This document shows, in pieces, positions 41,462-50,688 of a DNA stretch of 64,000 nt. Each line of letters opens with the position of its first letter. The first letter of the stretch is position 1. This DNA is from JAPSGB01 sp963775185. Its GTDB lineage: Bacteria; Myxococcota_A; Polyangia; Polyangiales; Polyangiaceae. The stretch is taken from contig CAVZIE010000032.1 of the NCBI GenBank assembly GCA_963775185.1, positions 434,001 to 498,000 of the forward strand. The letters run 5' to 3'. A program made the translations under genes and the position numbers. The notes under the pieces were generated by a model. The model worked only from the letters and a program-made list of their open reading frames with translations, was not told the DNA's origin and did not search any database.

Positions 41462-42036
41462 CGTGAGCCCCTCCCCGAGACAGCTTCGCGCAGCTCGCGC
41501 CGCGCGTGGTGCAAGCGCGTCCAGATCGTGTTGACCGGGACACCGAGCGCGGCGGCGGCTTCCTCGCCAGACAGGCCCTCGATCACGACCAACGCGAAGG
41601 CCTCGCGCTTCTTCGGCGACAGCTGCTCGAAGCCGCGCTGCAGGCGACGCGCTGCCTCGTCGTTCTCGTACTGGTCGGCGGGCGTGTTCGGGCCGTCGCC
41701 GCGCGGCATGCCCGCCCAGGCCGCGAGCTGGGCCACGCGCCGCGCGACCGAGCGGCGGTGCCGCCGGCCGATCATCGTCGCGATGCCGAACAGCCAGGGA
41801 CGCACCGGGTATTGTGGGTCGTAGCTGGGCGCGGCCCTGACCACCTCGAGGAAAGTGGTCTGGACGAGGTCGTCGATGTCCGCCGAGCTGGAGACGACGC
41901 GTGACAAGTAGCGGCGAATGTCCGCCGAGTGACGGTCGAAGAGCGAGCCCAGCGCGTCCAGATCGCCCCGGGCGATGCTGCCCACGAGATCGCGGTCGGA
42001 CGTTTCCTTCTGACGCAAGCGTAGCGCGGCGGTCAT
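41458..42036 (-). CDS. ECF-type RNA polymerase sigma factor
   Basis: The 192-residue protein has sigma region 2 (LGSLFDRHSADIRRYLSRVV, DIDDLVQTTFLEVVRAAPSY, RPWLFGIATMI) and region 4 (QLSPKKREAFALVVIEGLSG, EEAAAALGVPVNTIWTRLHH). It would direct transcription of envelope-related genes when released by the FecR-type anti-sigma encoded downstream. ATG 42036 shares bases with the stop of the preceding gene, so all three genes form an operon. Confidence 0.92.
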   Translation of the reverse strand: MTAALRLRQKETSDRDLVGSIARGDLDALGSLFDRHSADIRRYLSRVVSSSADIDDLVQTTFLEVVRAAPSYDPQYPVRPWLFGIATMIGRRHRRSVARRVAQLAAWAGMPRGDGPNTPADQYENDEAARRLQRGFEQLSPKKREAFALVVIEGLSGEEAAAALGVPVNTIWTRLHHARRELREAVSGRGSR

Positions 42037-42986
42037 GGGCTTCCGATCTCCATCCCGAGAACCAGGGTCGCTGCTAGCCATGGGGTCAGGGGTTGCCCGG
42101 CCGGGTCTTTCTCGGGTTGCCCGAGCTGCGTCGGCAGGACGTCGGCACCAAGCGTGGCGCGGAACCGGGGCGACGTGCCCCGGGGCACCACGGCTCCAAC
42201 ATAGCCCCCGATCCGCGCCTCGGCATGCCCGACATGACCTTGGCCCTGTTGGACGCGCTCCGAGCTCTCGTCGTCGAGGGACGCAAGAATGACGTCTGTC
42301 CCCCACACCACGGCGATCCCCCCGACCGGATCCCGGCGCCCGATCGCCACGCCGGCGGACAGGCCCGACGCCCGGCGGCCCTCGGGGTTGTCGTCCAGCG
42401 CGTGGTAACCGGACTCCCAGCGCCCGAGCACGGCGAGCTCCCAGTCGGTGAGCGACAGCGTCGCCGACAATTCCGCGATCGGCGTGGCCAGCTTGTGGTC
42501 GCCGATGCGGGTACCGAGCCCGATGCCGACGATCGGCTTCGGCGTGGTCGGACGCGCCGGGCCGGGAGAGACGACCACGACCGGCGCGGGGCGCGACGGC
42601 TCCGCGATGCGCGGCGGCGGCGCGGCCGGCGGGGGCTCCGGGCCGGTCGCTGTGCGCCCCGTCACGAGCAGCGCTTCGACGGTGGGCTGGAGCTCCGCGG
42701 GGCGGGCCAGCTTGCGCTCCGCCGTCCGGCCGTCCCGGGTGGTGTAGACGAGGCGCGCCTGGCCAGCCTCGATCGTGACGACGATGTTGGCGCAGTCGCC
42801 GGCGCGGGTGTCTTCGAGGCCGGCGCGCAGATCGTGCACGGCGCGCTGCCAGCGTTCTTCCACGTCCCCAGCGAGGCGGACTTCGCAGGGCGCGGCCAAG
42901 GCAGCCCGGCCTGCCAGCGAGAGCGCCGCCAGCGTGGCGCCAGCGGCGATGCCGGGCGAGATCGGACGAGATGCGGAGTAGAGCAA
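42033..42986 (-). CDS. Hypothetical exported protein, outer-membrane-like C terminus
   Basis: The roughly 317-residue protein begins at TTG 42986 (GGGA upstream) with a signal-like segment (SPGIAAGATLAALSLAGRAALA), a small domain about 80 residues long with APCEVRLAGDVEERWQRAVH, a Pro-rich linker, and a C-terminal half of alternating hydrophobic strands with many Gly, suggesting a beta-barrel or beta-rich domain (WLAATLVLGMEIG at the end). It is first in an operon with the sigma/anti-sigma pair, a layout seen for envelope-stress sensors in myxobacteria. Family unknown. Confidence 0.6.
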   Translation of the reverse strand: MLYSASRPISPGIAAGATLAALSLAGRAALAAPCEVRLAGDVEERWQRAVHDLRAGLEDTRAGDCANIVVTIEAGQARLVYTTRDGRTAERKLARPAELQPTVEALLVTGRTATGPEPPPAAPPPRIAEPSRPAPVVVVSPGPARPTTPKPIVGIGLGTRIGDHKLATPIAELSATLSLTDWELAVLGRWESGYHALDDNPEGRRASGLSAGVAIGRRDPVGGIAVVWGTDVILASLDDESSERVQQGQGHVGHAEARIGGYVGAVVPRGTSPRFRATLGADVLPTQLGQPEKDPAGQPLTPWLAATLVLGMEIGSP

Positions 42987-43132
42987 CGGCGGGTCCCTTT
43001 GTGTTTCACCTGGAAGGCCACCGGCCTTCAAGCCTGGAGTGCGGATCCTGCGCGCAGCGACGTTTGAAGGTCCAGGGGACAGCGGTGAATACAACTCGAA
43101 TCCAGCCTGGCGCGGCCGCCTCGGCGAGCCGA

Positions 43133-43150
43133 TTCCGTGCCGGGCCGGCA
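43133..43150 (-). repeat. Palindromic repeat, variant copy before yceI
   Basis: TTCCGTGCCGGGCCGGCA differs from the core by two bases. It lies 26 bases before the yceI start. The 189-base gap 42987-43175 holds nothing else recognisable. Confidence 0.55.
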
Positions 43151-43175
43151 ACCCATGACCTCGGAGGTAGGCTCG

Positions 43176-43730
43176 ATGCTTTCCTTTACCCACACGCTTG
43201 CCCTCTCGGGCGCCCTGCTTGTCGGAGCCACGGCGGTCGTCGCCCAAGCCCAGTTGTCCGCGGCGGGAACGCCGGAGGTCCGCTTCGTCGCGGTCGGACC
43301 GGTCGGCATGAAGATCGAAGGCAAGACGTCCGATCTCAAGGTCGTCGACAGCGGCAAGGCGATCACCGTCGACGTGCCGCTGTCGCACTTGCAGACGGGG
43401 ATTGGGCTCCGCGATCGCCACATGCGCGACAAGTATCTGCAGGTCGACAAGTATCCGGACGCGAAGTTGACCGTCCAGCGCAGCGCGCTGCGCCTGCCCG
43501 CGGACGGCGCGACGCTCGACGCGGACGCGAGCGGCAAGTTCACACTGCACGGCCACACCAAGGACGTGACGTTCCACTACAGCGCGCATCGCACCGGCGC
43601 CAGCTACAGCGTCTCGGGCCGTGTCCACGTCGACATGCGCGACTACGGCGTCGAGGTGCCGAGCTACCTCGGCGTCACGGTGAAACCGGGAGTCGCCGTC
43701 AACGTGCGCTTCAACGCGCGCGACCACTGA
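43176..43730 (+). CDS. YceI-family periplasmic protein
   Basis: The 184-residue protein starts at ATG 43176 (GGAGG nine bases upstream) with a signal peptide (FTHTLALSGALLVGATAVVA, cleavage near AQA) followed by the YceI lipocalin-like barrel: VGPVGMKIEGKTSDLKVVDS, VPLSHLQTGIGLRDRHMRDK, YLQVDKYPDAKLTVQ, and SGKFTLHGHTKDVTFHYSAH. YceI proteins bind long-chain isoprenoids or lipids in the periplasm. It is followed 14 bases later by the CxxCH outer-membrane-type gene. Confidence 0.9.
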   Translation: MLSFTHTLALSGALLVGATAVVAQAQLSAAGTPEVRFVAVGPVGMKIEGKTSDLKVVDSGKAITVDVPLSHLQTGIGLRDRHMRDKYLQVDKYPDAKLTVQRSALRLPADGATLDADASGKFTLHGHTKDVTFHYSAHRTGASYSVSGRVHVDMRDYGVEVPSYLGVTVKPGVAVNVRFNARDH

Positions 43731-43744
43731 CCCTCGCGACCTCG

Positions 43745-44941
43745 ATGCTTGAAGCGTCTCTCCGCAAGCAGGTACTGCGGCTCGCGCTCTCTGCCCTCGT
43801 GCTCCTCGCCGTCCTCCTCCCGGCGAGGAGCGCGAGGGCGTATCCCTGGATGATCCGCCACGACTACACGGGGTGCGGCATGTGCCACCTCGATCCGTCC
43901 GGTGGCGGCGTGCTGACGGAGTACGGACGCGCGCAGGGCATCCTGCTGCTCCGCACCAAGTACAAGAGCGGCGAGCAGGACGAGCCGGGGCCGTCCGCGG
44001 GCTTCCTGTGGGGGCTGTGGGATCCGCCGCAGTGGCTGCTACCGAGCGGAAGCCTGCGCACGCTCAGCATGGAGATGAAGACCGACGGCGCGTCGTTCCA
44101 GCCGCAGTTCATCTTGATGCAGGCGGATCTCCGGGCCGGCGTACAAGCGGGCGGGTTCCGCGCCTACGCGAGCTTCGGCGGCGTGAGCAGCGGCGGCTCG
44201 GCCGCGGCGGTGGCGGGCAGCGCGGTGTCGCGCGAGCACTGGCTCGGTTACGCATTCGGCCAGGACCAGCAGTTCCTGGTACGCGCCGGCCGCATCGATC
44301 TGCCGTTCGGGATCCGCTCGATCGACCACACACTGTACGTGCGCCAGGCGACCCGCGTCGATCTCAACGACACCCAGCAGCACGGCGTCGCCTTCGCCTA
44401 CAGCGGCGATCTCGTGCGCGGGGAGGTGATGGCGATCGCCGGCAACTACCAGGTCCGGCCCGACGCGTTCCGCGAGCGCGGCTACAGCGGCTTCGTCGAG
44501 ATCTCGCCGTGGCCGCGCATCGCGTTCGGTGCGAGTAGCCTGTGGACACACACCGCCGAGGACCTGTACCTGCGCACCGCCGACACGCGCCAGGCCGACG
44601 GCCTGTTCGCGCGGCTCGCGCCGTGGCGCCCGCTGGTGCTCATGCTCGAGAGCGATCTGGTGATGCTGGCGCCGTCGGGCCTGCCGCGCATGACCGGCAT
44701 CGCGAACATGGCGCAAGCCGACCTCGAGCCGATCCAGGGCGTGCACCTGATCACCACCGGCGAGAGCTACAACGACGGCAGCCCCGGCGCGAAGACGTCC
44801 TACGGCGGTTGGTTCGGCGTAAACTGGTTCTTGGCGTCCCACGTCGATGTCCGCGGCGACGTCATGTACCGGAAGATGGCCGTGGGCCCGACGACGATCG
44901 GCGTCACCGCGGTGATGGGGCAGCTGCATGTCTACCTCTGA
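43745..44941 (+). CDS. Putative outer-membrane beta-barrel with one CxxCH motif
   Basis: The 398-residue protein has a signal peptide (LRLALSALVLLAVLLPARSA), a c-type haem-like motif CGMCHL in YTGCGMCHLDPSGGGVLT just after it, and then alternating amphipathic strands typical of outer-membrane barrels (QFLVRAGRIDLPFGIRSIDH, WPRIAFGASSLW, YGGWFGVNWFLASHVDVRGD, ending MGQLHVYL). The pattern recalls MtrB-like or DUF-type barrels in myxobacteria where the CxxCH may be a structural site rather than haem. It overlaps the next CxxCH gene by 14 bases. Confidence 0.6.
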   Translation: MLEASLRKQVLRLALSALVLLAVLLPARSARAYPWMIRHDYTGCGMCHLDPSGGGVLTEYGRAQGILLLRTKYKSGEQDEPGPSAGFLWGLWDPPQWLLPSGSLRTLSMEMKTDGASFQPQFILMQADLRAGVQAGGFRAYASFGGVSSGGSAAAVAGSAVSREHWLGYAFGQDQQFLVRAGRIDLPFGIRSIDHTLYVRQATRVDLNDTQQHGVAFAYSGDLVRGEVMAIAGNYQVRPDAFRERGYSGFVEISPWPRIAFGASSLWTHTAEDLYLRTADTRQADGLFARLAPWRPLVLMLESDLVMLAPSGLPRMTGIANMAQADLEPIQGVHLITTGESYNDGSPGAKTSYGGWFGVNWFLASHVDVRGDVMYRKMAVGPTTIGVTAVMGQLHVYL

Positions 44942-45446
44942 CCGGCTTCTGGTGGGTCTGGCCGTCGCGGCCGGCGCCCTGGCGTGGGCCGCACCCGCCG
45001 CCGCCCTCGGCAGCTATCCGTACGACATCCAGGGACAGCTCCAGCTCTCGTACGAGCCGCCGTGCAGCGTCTGCCACCTGCGCGCGAACATTGGCGTGGG
45101 AACCGTGCGCACCCCGTTCGCGATCAGCATGAAGGCGCAGGGATTGAAGAGCGGCGACGACAGCTCGGTGTGGAACGCCGTCGCCCAACTCGACAAGGAC
45201 AAGACCGACAGCGACGGGGACGGGGTGCCGGACACGGCCGAGCTGCGCGCCGGCACGGATCCGAACAGCCCCGCGAACGAGAAGCTCTCCACGGCGAGCG
45301 ATCCGCAATACGGCTGCTCCGGCACCACCGAGCGCAGCGGTCGCCGCAGCGGCTTCGCGCCGTTCATCGGTCTCGGCTTCGGCGAGTGGCTGCGCCGCTT
45401 CCGCCGCCGCCGCGGGGCTCCGCGCCGGGCCGGCAGGCTTCAGTAA
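44928..45446 (+). CDS. CxxCH protein with calcium-binding repeat
   Basis: The 172-residue protein has a signal peptide (LLVGLAVAAGALAWAAPAAA), a haem-c-like motif CSVCHLRANIGVGTVRTPF, and an Asp-rich calcium-binding loop DSDGDGVPDTAELRAGTDPN of the thrombospondin type 3 kind. The tail (FAPFIGLGFGEWLRRFRRRR) looks like a hydrophobic anchor followed by Arg, similar to sorting signals of the MYXO-CTERM kind but weak; a palindromic-repeat variant encodes the last residues. It is coupled to the preceding barrel gene by overlap and convergent with the FadL gene. Confidence 0.6.
   Translation: MSTSDRLLVGLAVAAGALAWAAPAAALGSYPYDIQGQLQLSYEPPCSVCHLRANIGVGTVRTPFAISMKAQGLKSGDDSSVWNAVAQLDKDKTDSDGDGVPDTAELRAGTDPNSPANEKLSTASDPQYGCSGTTERSGRRSGFAPFIGLGFGEWLRRFRRRRGAPRRAGRLQ
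45418..45435 (-). repeat. Palindromic repeat, variant copy at the end of the CxxCH gene
   Basis: CTCCGCGCCGGGCCGGCA, two mismatches to the core, supplying the C-terminal residues GAPRRAGRLQ. Confidence 0.5.
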
Positions 45447-46930
45447 AGCAGCGACAGGGACGCGGAGCCGGCGAGGATCCAGCCCTCGCTGGCGAAGCCG
45501 GGCCAGCCCGGGTTGTTCGTCTGAAGGCCGGCGGCGCCGGCGATCGGCGTGCCGTCCACGGCGCTGACCGAACCGTCCGGAAGCTCGTCGACGATCAGCG
45601 AGTCCATCTTCTTCTGGTAGCGGTGCAAGAGCCGGTGCGCCTGGAACATCAGCCCGGCGCGGAAATCGAGCCCCAGGAGCGAGAACGCGTAGTCGCCACC
45701 GGCGCTCGCGCCGATGCGATCGTTGTCGACGTAGTTCTTGCGTCCGACCTGCAGCGGCACCGGTGACGGGACGTAGGTGAAATCCAGGTGCGTTCGCACC
45801 GGTCCGCGATCGAAGCGACCGCCGAGGCTTCCGGAGAGCGTGTCGCTCCAGGCGAACGCGGGGCCGTCGACGCCGGGGCTCTCGCCGTGACGATCGAGGT
45901 AGTCGCTCCAGCGCGCGTAGAGCGCGGTGCCAACCAGCGAGAACTTGTTCGGCGAGTGCGGAGTCAGGTGCAGGGCGCCGCCGAGCGACAGCGTCCACGG
46001 AACGAACGAGTGGACGTTGGTGCGCGTGGTCCGCGACTCGTTGCCGCCGGGCAGCGCGGCGCTGAACGACGTGTTGATCTTCAGCGCCTGCTGCGTGTGC
46101 AGGGTCGCGGACAGATCGGCGATCTCCGACGGCGTGTACACGACGCCGAAATGCGGGGACACGGACGCATGCACGCCGACGTCGGTGTCGAGGTAGAGCT
46201 GGTTGTAGTCGCTGGGATCGCGCACGTAGGTGCCGGCGTCGGCGTTGTTCACGAGATTCATCGTGAAGCTCACGCCGAGCGACAGGTTCTTGACGATCTC
46301 GCTGCCGCCGCCGAACGCGAGCGAGAGCGCGGTCAGGCGATCGGAGTAGAGCTCGGGGTGCAGGCTGTTGGTGAAGAACTGCTCGCGCTCGTCGTTGTAG
46401 AACGAGCTCGCCGCGGTAAATTCGCTCTTCGGGATGATGGCGTGGAAGCCCAGCACGGCCTTGTTGTCGACCAGATGGCTGACCAGGCCGAGGACGTAGT
46501 AGGTCTGCGTGTTGCCGCTCGAGCCGGCGGCCTGGCGCGGCCGCGCCCTGAACAGCGGCTGGCCGCACTGGCTCTCGGCGCAGCCGTGCTGCAGCCAATC
46601 CGTCGGCACGGTCGCGTTCGAGATCGGCTGGCCGTCGGCGCCGTTGATCTGGCGATCGCCCACGACCAGCGGCACGTTGCCCCGCGAGCGTCCGTCCAGG
46701 GTCAGCGAGATCTGGTCGCTCAGCACCATCAAGCCGAACGAAAACGACTGCTTCGCGTACGGCAGCAGCGCGGGATTGAAGTAGGTGGACGCCGAGCCGG
46801 CGCCGGTGGAGCGCGCGTTGAAGCCGCCCTGGTCGGAGACGTCGCCGACCAGCTCGAACAGCGGCGACGCCTGAGCCGCGCGGGGTAGCAGCAACATGGC
46901 GAAGGCGACGCCGGCGATCCACTTCCGCAT
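45440..46930 (-). CDS. FadL/OMPP1/TodX-family outer-membrane transporter
   Basis: The 496-residue protein has a signal peptide (IAGVAFAMLLLPRAAQASPL) and the FadL layout: the N-terminal hatch with FNARSTGAGSASTYFNPALL (the NPA-type motif), then about 14 predicted beta-strands (LSLGVSFTMNLVNNADAGTY, VRTHLDFTYVPSPVPLQVGR, YAFSLLGLDFRAGLMFQ), ending in GSASLSLLY. The family imports long-chain fatty acids and hydrophobic compounds, including aromatics; steroid uptake is a reasonable guess given the setting. It has no KstR-type site of its own. Four bases separate it from the lipoprotein at 46934 in the same strand. Confidence 0.85.
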   Translation of the reverse strand: MRKWIAGVAFAMLLLPRAAQASPLFELVGDVSDQGGFNARSTGAGSASTYFNPALLPYAKQSFSFGLMVLSDQISLTLDGRSRGNVPLVVGDRQINGADGQPISNATVPTDWLQHGCAESQCGQPLFRARPRQAAGSSGNTQTYYVLGLVSHLVDNKAVLGFHAIIPKSEFTAASSFYNDEREQFFTNSLHPELYSDRLTALSLAFGGGSEIVKNLSLGVSFTMNLVNNADAGTYVRDPSDYNQLYLDTDVGVHASVSPHFGVVYTPSEIADLSATLHTQQALKINTSFSAALPGGNESRTTRTNVHSFVPWTLSLGGALHLTPHSPNKFSLVGTALYARWSDYLDRHGESPGVDGPAFAWSDTLSGSLGGRFDRGPVRTHLDFTYVPSPVPLQVGRKNYVDNDRIGASAGGDYAFSLLGLDFRAGLMFQAHRLLHRYQKKMDSLIVDELPDGSVSAVDGTPIAGAAGLQTNNPGWPGFASEGWILAGSASLSLLY

Positions 46931-46933
46931 CGC

Positions 46934-48086
46934 TTACTCCTTCGCCGGATCGTGGGGCAGGGAGGCGCGCAGGTTCGCGCACGTCTTCTGGTCGTCATCC
47001 ATGTTCTGCCGGATCGGCGCGACCACGATCGCGGCCACGCGCGGATCGGACAGGTCCGCGCCGAGGTAGCGGAACGTGACGCGGTGCAGTTTGTTGCCCG
47101 GGTGCGATCCCGCGAGCAACAGGCCGCAGCCCAGAGCTGGACACTGGCTCACGTGCAGGATGTTCTCCTCGTTCGAGAAGTTGCAGCGCGTGGTGAACTC
47201 GATGGCGTGGGTCGGGACAGGGTAGTCCGGGTCGGGGAAGTACTCGTTCCAGTCGCGCTGCGCGGTGTCGCGCTCGCCGTGCGCGTTGCCGCTGATCTGC
47301 CAGAGCACGCCGGGGAAGCCGTTGCCGTCGGTGTCGACCGCGCCGTCCAGGTGCTGCCCGTGCGGCGTGCCCGGCAGGTACTGCGGGTTGTCCTCGTAGG
47401 GCAGGGGGGTGAGCGCCGACAGCTCCGGCTTGGTGGTGAAGTCCGCCGGCAGCAGGCTCTCGTCCACGCCACGCGCGTTGTACCAGCGGTCCATGCTGAA
47501 GTCGCAGCCGCTTCCCTGCGCCTTGAACGTGCCCATGCGCGGCCCGTGCGCCGAGCCCTCGCCCATGTCGTTGGCCCACGACAGCCCGCGCCGGCCGCCG
47601 TCGGTCAGGTCGACGGTGACGGTGCCGCTCACGTGGATGCCGCAGTTCATCGACTGCACGACGTGGAACGCATCGCCGCTCTGGGACAGGTGGTAGAGGT
47701 ACCAATTCGACGACGTCTGGGTCTGGCTCAGGATCTCGTCGATCGAGAAGTCGGTCTCCCGCGAGATCCACCAGCCGGTCATGTCGCAGGCGTCGGACTT
47801 GGTCGCCGCCTGGCACGCGCTGTCGCACGTGACGCCGTCGGGGGGGTCGCACTGTTCGTCGCCGACGACCAGCTTGTCGCCGCAGACCGTGGTGCAGGTC
47901 TCGGCGTCGCAGCTCCAGCCCGGTCGCGACCTGGCACTCGATGCAGCCGGGGCTGTCGTTGTCGCACGTCTCCTTGCCGCCGACCTGGCCGTCGCCGCAC
48001 ACGGCGTCCACCGCCAGGATCGTGTCGTGCGCGCAGCCCGCCAGGGCGAGAGCCAAGAGCGCGGCGAGATGACAGCGAGCCCCCAC
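46934..48086 (-). CDS. Lipoprotein with myxo-type disulfide repeats, one frame shift
   Basis: Two frames join into about 383 residues. From GTG 48086 (ribosome-binding site AGGAG) a lipoprotein signal (LAALLALALAGCAHDTI) leads into Cys-rich repeats: VCGDGQVGGKETCDNDSPGC, then WSCDAETCTTVCGDKLVVGD, then CDPPDGVTCDSAC, as in the myxococcal disulfide repeat family. The remaining 300 residues form a unique secreted domain (YLYHLSQSGDAFHVVQSMNC, PHGQHLDGAVDTDGNGFPGV, LHRVTFRYLGADLSDPRV). The join is near 47926, one surplus base in GTCGCGACC. It ends next to fadL, and could be co-transcribed with it. Confidence 0.72.
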
Positions 48087-48093
48087 GAATCGA

Positions 48094-49144
48094 TTACTCC
48101 TGTGCGAGCAGCGCACCCAGGCGGGAGAGCTCCGCGCTGGCCGAGCCCAGCGTGAGCTCGCTCTGCTTCTCCTGCAAGAACAGCCGGTAGAGCGGGTAGT
48201 CCCGATCGAAGCCCATGCCGCCGTGCAGGTGCTGGGCGGCGCACACGACGCGATGACCCGCCTCCGCGGCGAGGTACTTCGCGACGGCAATCTCGCGCTC
48301 GGCGTCGCGGCCCTCGGCGACGAGCCACACCGCGCGCCACAGCGACAGACGCATGATCTCGACGTCGACGTAAGCGTCGGCGGCGCGCTGCCCGACGGCC
48401 TGGAACGAGCCGATGGCGCGGCCGAACTGCTTGCGCTCGGCCACGTACTTCGCCGTGAGCCGGAGCGCGCGGCCCGCCGCCCCGAGCGACAGCGCGCACA
48501 GCGCGAGCCGGCCCCGGGCCGTCATGTAGCGGACGATCGCGCCGCTGCTGCCCCGCGTCGCCCAACCGCTCGGCGCGCACGCGGTCCAGGCGCAGGCGTC
48601 CCATGCTCTCGTGGTTCGTCGGGACCTGCGCGTCCACGGCGACCCCTTCGGCCGCCGTGTCGACGATGAACACCGAGTCGCCCGCGGGCACGAGCACGCG
48701 GCCGGCGACGGGCAGCGCCGGCACGCAGTCGACGGACCCGGTCAGCCGGTCCGCGTCTGCCACCACCCGGGAATCGCCGCCCTCGACCAGCGCCGCGGTC
48801 AGCACCAGCTCGCCGCGCGCGAGCGGCGCGAGCAGCGCTTCATGCTGCGCCGGCGTGCCGAAGTGCTCCACGGCGAGCGCGGCCACCGCCAAGCAAGACC
48901 ACAGCGGCACCGGCGCGGCCGCGGCGCCCTGCTGCTCGATCACCAGGCACAGATCGAACAGGCCGAGCCCCTCGGCGCCCACACCGAGCAGCCCGGAACC
49001 GGCCAGCGTCCGCCACACCGACGGCGCGTAGCCCGTGCCGTCGGCTTCCACCTGGCGCAGCAGGTCCTCGGTGGCGGTCTCGCGGAAGATCCGCTTGGCC
49101 AGCGCCTGGACGCTCTTCTGTTCCTCGGTAAGCGCGAAATCCAT
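48094..49144 (-). CDS. fadE28: FadE28-like acyl-CoA dehydrogenase subunit (ChsE1 type), one frame shift
   Basis: Two frames give about 349 residues: the N-terminal helix FALTEEQKSVQALAKRIFRE, ELVLTAALVEGGDSRVVADA, and after the join YVAERKQFGRAIGSFQAVGQ and AQHLHGGMGFDRDYPLYRLF. It lacks several residues of the active dehydrogenase, as expected of the FadE28-like subunit that pairs with FadE29 to form the ChsE1-ChsE2 heterotetramer acting on the three-carbon side chain. The join near 48550 (GCGGGGCAGC) needs one base fewer. It follows fadE29 by two bases. Confidence 0.82.
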
Positions 49145-49146
49145 GC

Positions 49147-50323
49147 TCAACGATCCGCGCGGGGCAGGCCCAGGCCCGCCATCGCGATGATATCCCTTTG
49201 TACCTCGTTCGTGCCGCCCCCGAAGGTGAGCACGAGCGTCGCCCGGTAGTAGCGCTCGAGCCGGCCCGAGAGCAGCGCGCCGGGCGAGCCGTGCGCGAGC
49301 GTGCCGGCCTCCCCGAGCACCTCGAGCAGAGCGCGGAACGCCGACACGTAGAACTCGCTGCCGTAGATCTTCACGGCCGACGCTTCCTGCGGCGGCAGAC
49401 CGCCTTGCTCGATGTTCCAGGCCTGGCGCCAGTTGAACAGCCGGAGCACGTCGGTGCCCGCGTGCACGCGCGCCAGATTCGTCTGGACCCATGGCAGATC
49501 GATCACGCGCCGTCCGTCGGCGGTGCGCGTGCTCCGCGCCCACGCCGTGGTCTCGTCGAGCGCGCGCTCGACGATGCCGGCGCTGAACAGCGAGACGCGC
49601 TCGTGGTTCAGCTGGTTCGTGATCAGCCGCCAGCCGCCGTTCTCCGGACCCACCAGCATCTCGAGGGGCACGCGGACGTTCTCGTAGAAGGTGCTGAACA
49701 CGCGGTTGTCGCCCAGCGTGCGCGTCGGCCGGATCTCCACGCCCGGCAGGTCCGTGCCGACCATCAGAATCGAGATCCCCTTGTGCTTGGGCGCGTCAGG
49801 GTCGGTGCGTACCGCCAGCCAGACGTAGTCGGCGTGGTGCGCCAGGCTGGTGAACACCTTCTGGCCGTTCACGACGTACGCGTCGCCGTCACGCACCGCG
49901 CGCGTCTCGAGCGACGCCGAGATCGGTGCCGGCGCCGGGCTCGGTGTAGCCGATGGCGAAGTGCATCTTGCCCGCGAGGATCGCCGGCAGAAGGCGCTGC
50001 TTCTGCGCGTCCGTGCCGTACTTCATCAGCGTCGGGCCGACGGTGTTCAGGGTGAGCAGCGGGATCGGGAAGCCCGCGCGCTGCACCTCGTCGAAGAAAA
50101 TGAACTGCTCGATCGCGGGCCGCTCGCGGCCGCCGTACTGCTTCGGCCAGCCGATCCCGAGCCAGCCGTCTTCGCCCATCTGCTGGAGCGCGCGGTTGTA
50201 CAGCGGCCCGCCGCTCTCTTCGCGGGCGATCTCGTCGAGCAGCGGCGCGTCGATCAGCTTGTCGAAGTACGCTCGCAGCTCGGCGCGCAAAGCCTTCTGT
50301 TCGGAGGTGTAGTCGAGATACAT
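49147..50323 (-). CDS. fadE29: FadE29-like acyl-CoA dehydrogenase subunit (ChsE2 type), one frame shift
   Basis: Two frames give about 391 residues: DYTSEQKALRAELRAYFDKL, GIGWPKQYGGRERPAIEQF, MHFAIGYTEPGAGTDLASLE, VNGQKVFTSLAHHADYVWLA, PKHKGISILMVGTDLPGVEI and TLVLTFGGGTNEVQRDIIAM, matching FadE29 as I recall it. The join near 49927 (GATCTCGGCGTC) has one surplus base. It starts at ATG 50323 and is second in an operon after the TMEM254-like gene, under the KstR-type site at 50700. Confidence 0.84.
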
Positions 50324-50328
50324 CGCGT

Positions 50329-50688
50329 TCAGCGGGGCGCGCCCACGCGCTTGCGCAGGAGGTGCGTCGACGGGTAGCCGAGGAAGAAGCACTGCAGCGC
50401 CCAGCCCAGCGCCGAGCGCTGCATCCCGACCCGCTTGGCCACGCGGTACGCATACACCGCCTCGAACAAGTGGATCGGCACACACGCGATGAACAGCCAC
50501 ATCATGAACGCCCGCGGCGGCAGCGGGTGGAGCGTGTGCGTGTACCAGGCGTAGAACGCCGGATCGAAGCCCTGGAACGCGAGCAGCGTCAGGCCCCCGA
50601 TGACGGCGATCCACCACACCGGGTGCGGATGATCGACGGCGTCGTGGATCACGCCGTCCGCCCTGCCGACCCGGGATGCCGCGACCAT
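50329..50688 (-). CDS. TMEM254/DUF4499-like small membrane protein
   Basis: The 119-residue protein has three hydrophobic segments. The C-terminal half, IHLFEAVYAYRVAKRVGMQR followed by LGWALQCFFLGYPSTHLLRK, has the pattern of DUF4499, the family of animal TMEM254: a His/Glu helix start, YAxxxxK, and W-x2-Q-x-FFxG. Function of the family is unknown. It is the first gene of an operon with fadE29 and fadE28, and ATG 50688 lies 11 bases from the KstR-type site, so it belongs to the steroid regulon here. The CATTCT -10-like hexamer lies seven bases before ATG. Confidence 0.65.
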   Translation of the reverse strand: MVAASRVGRADGVIHDAVDHPHPVWWIAVIGGLTLLAFQGFDPAFYAWYTHTLHPLPPRAFMMWLFIACVPIHLFEAVYAYRVAKRVGMQRSALGWALQCFFLGYPSTHLLRKRVGAPR

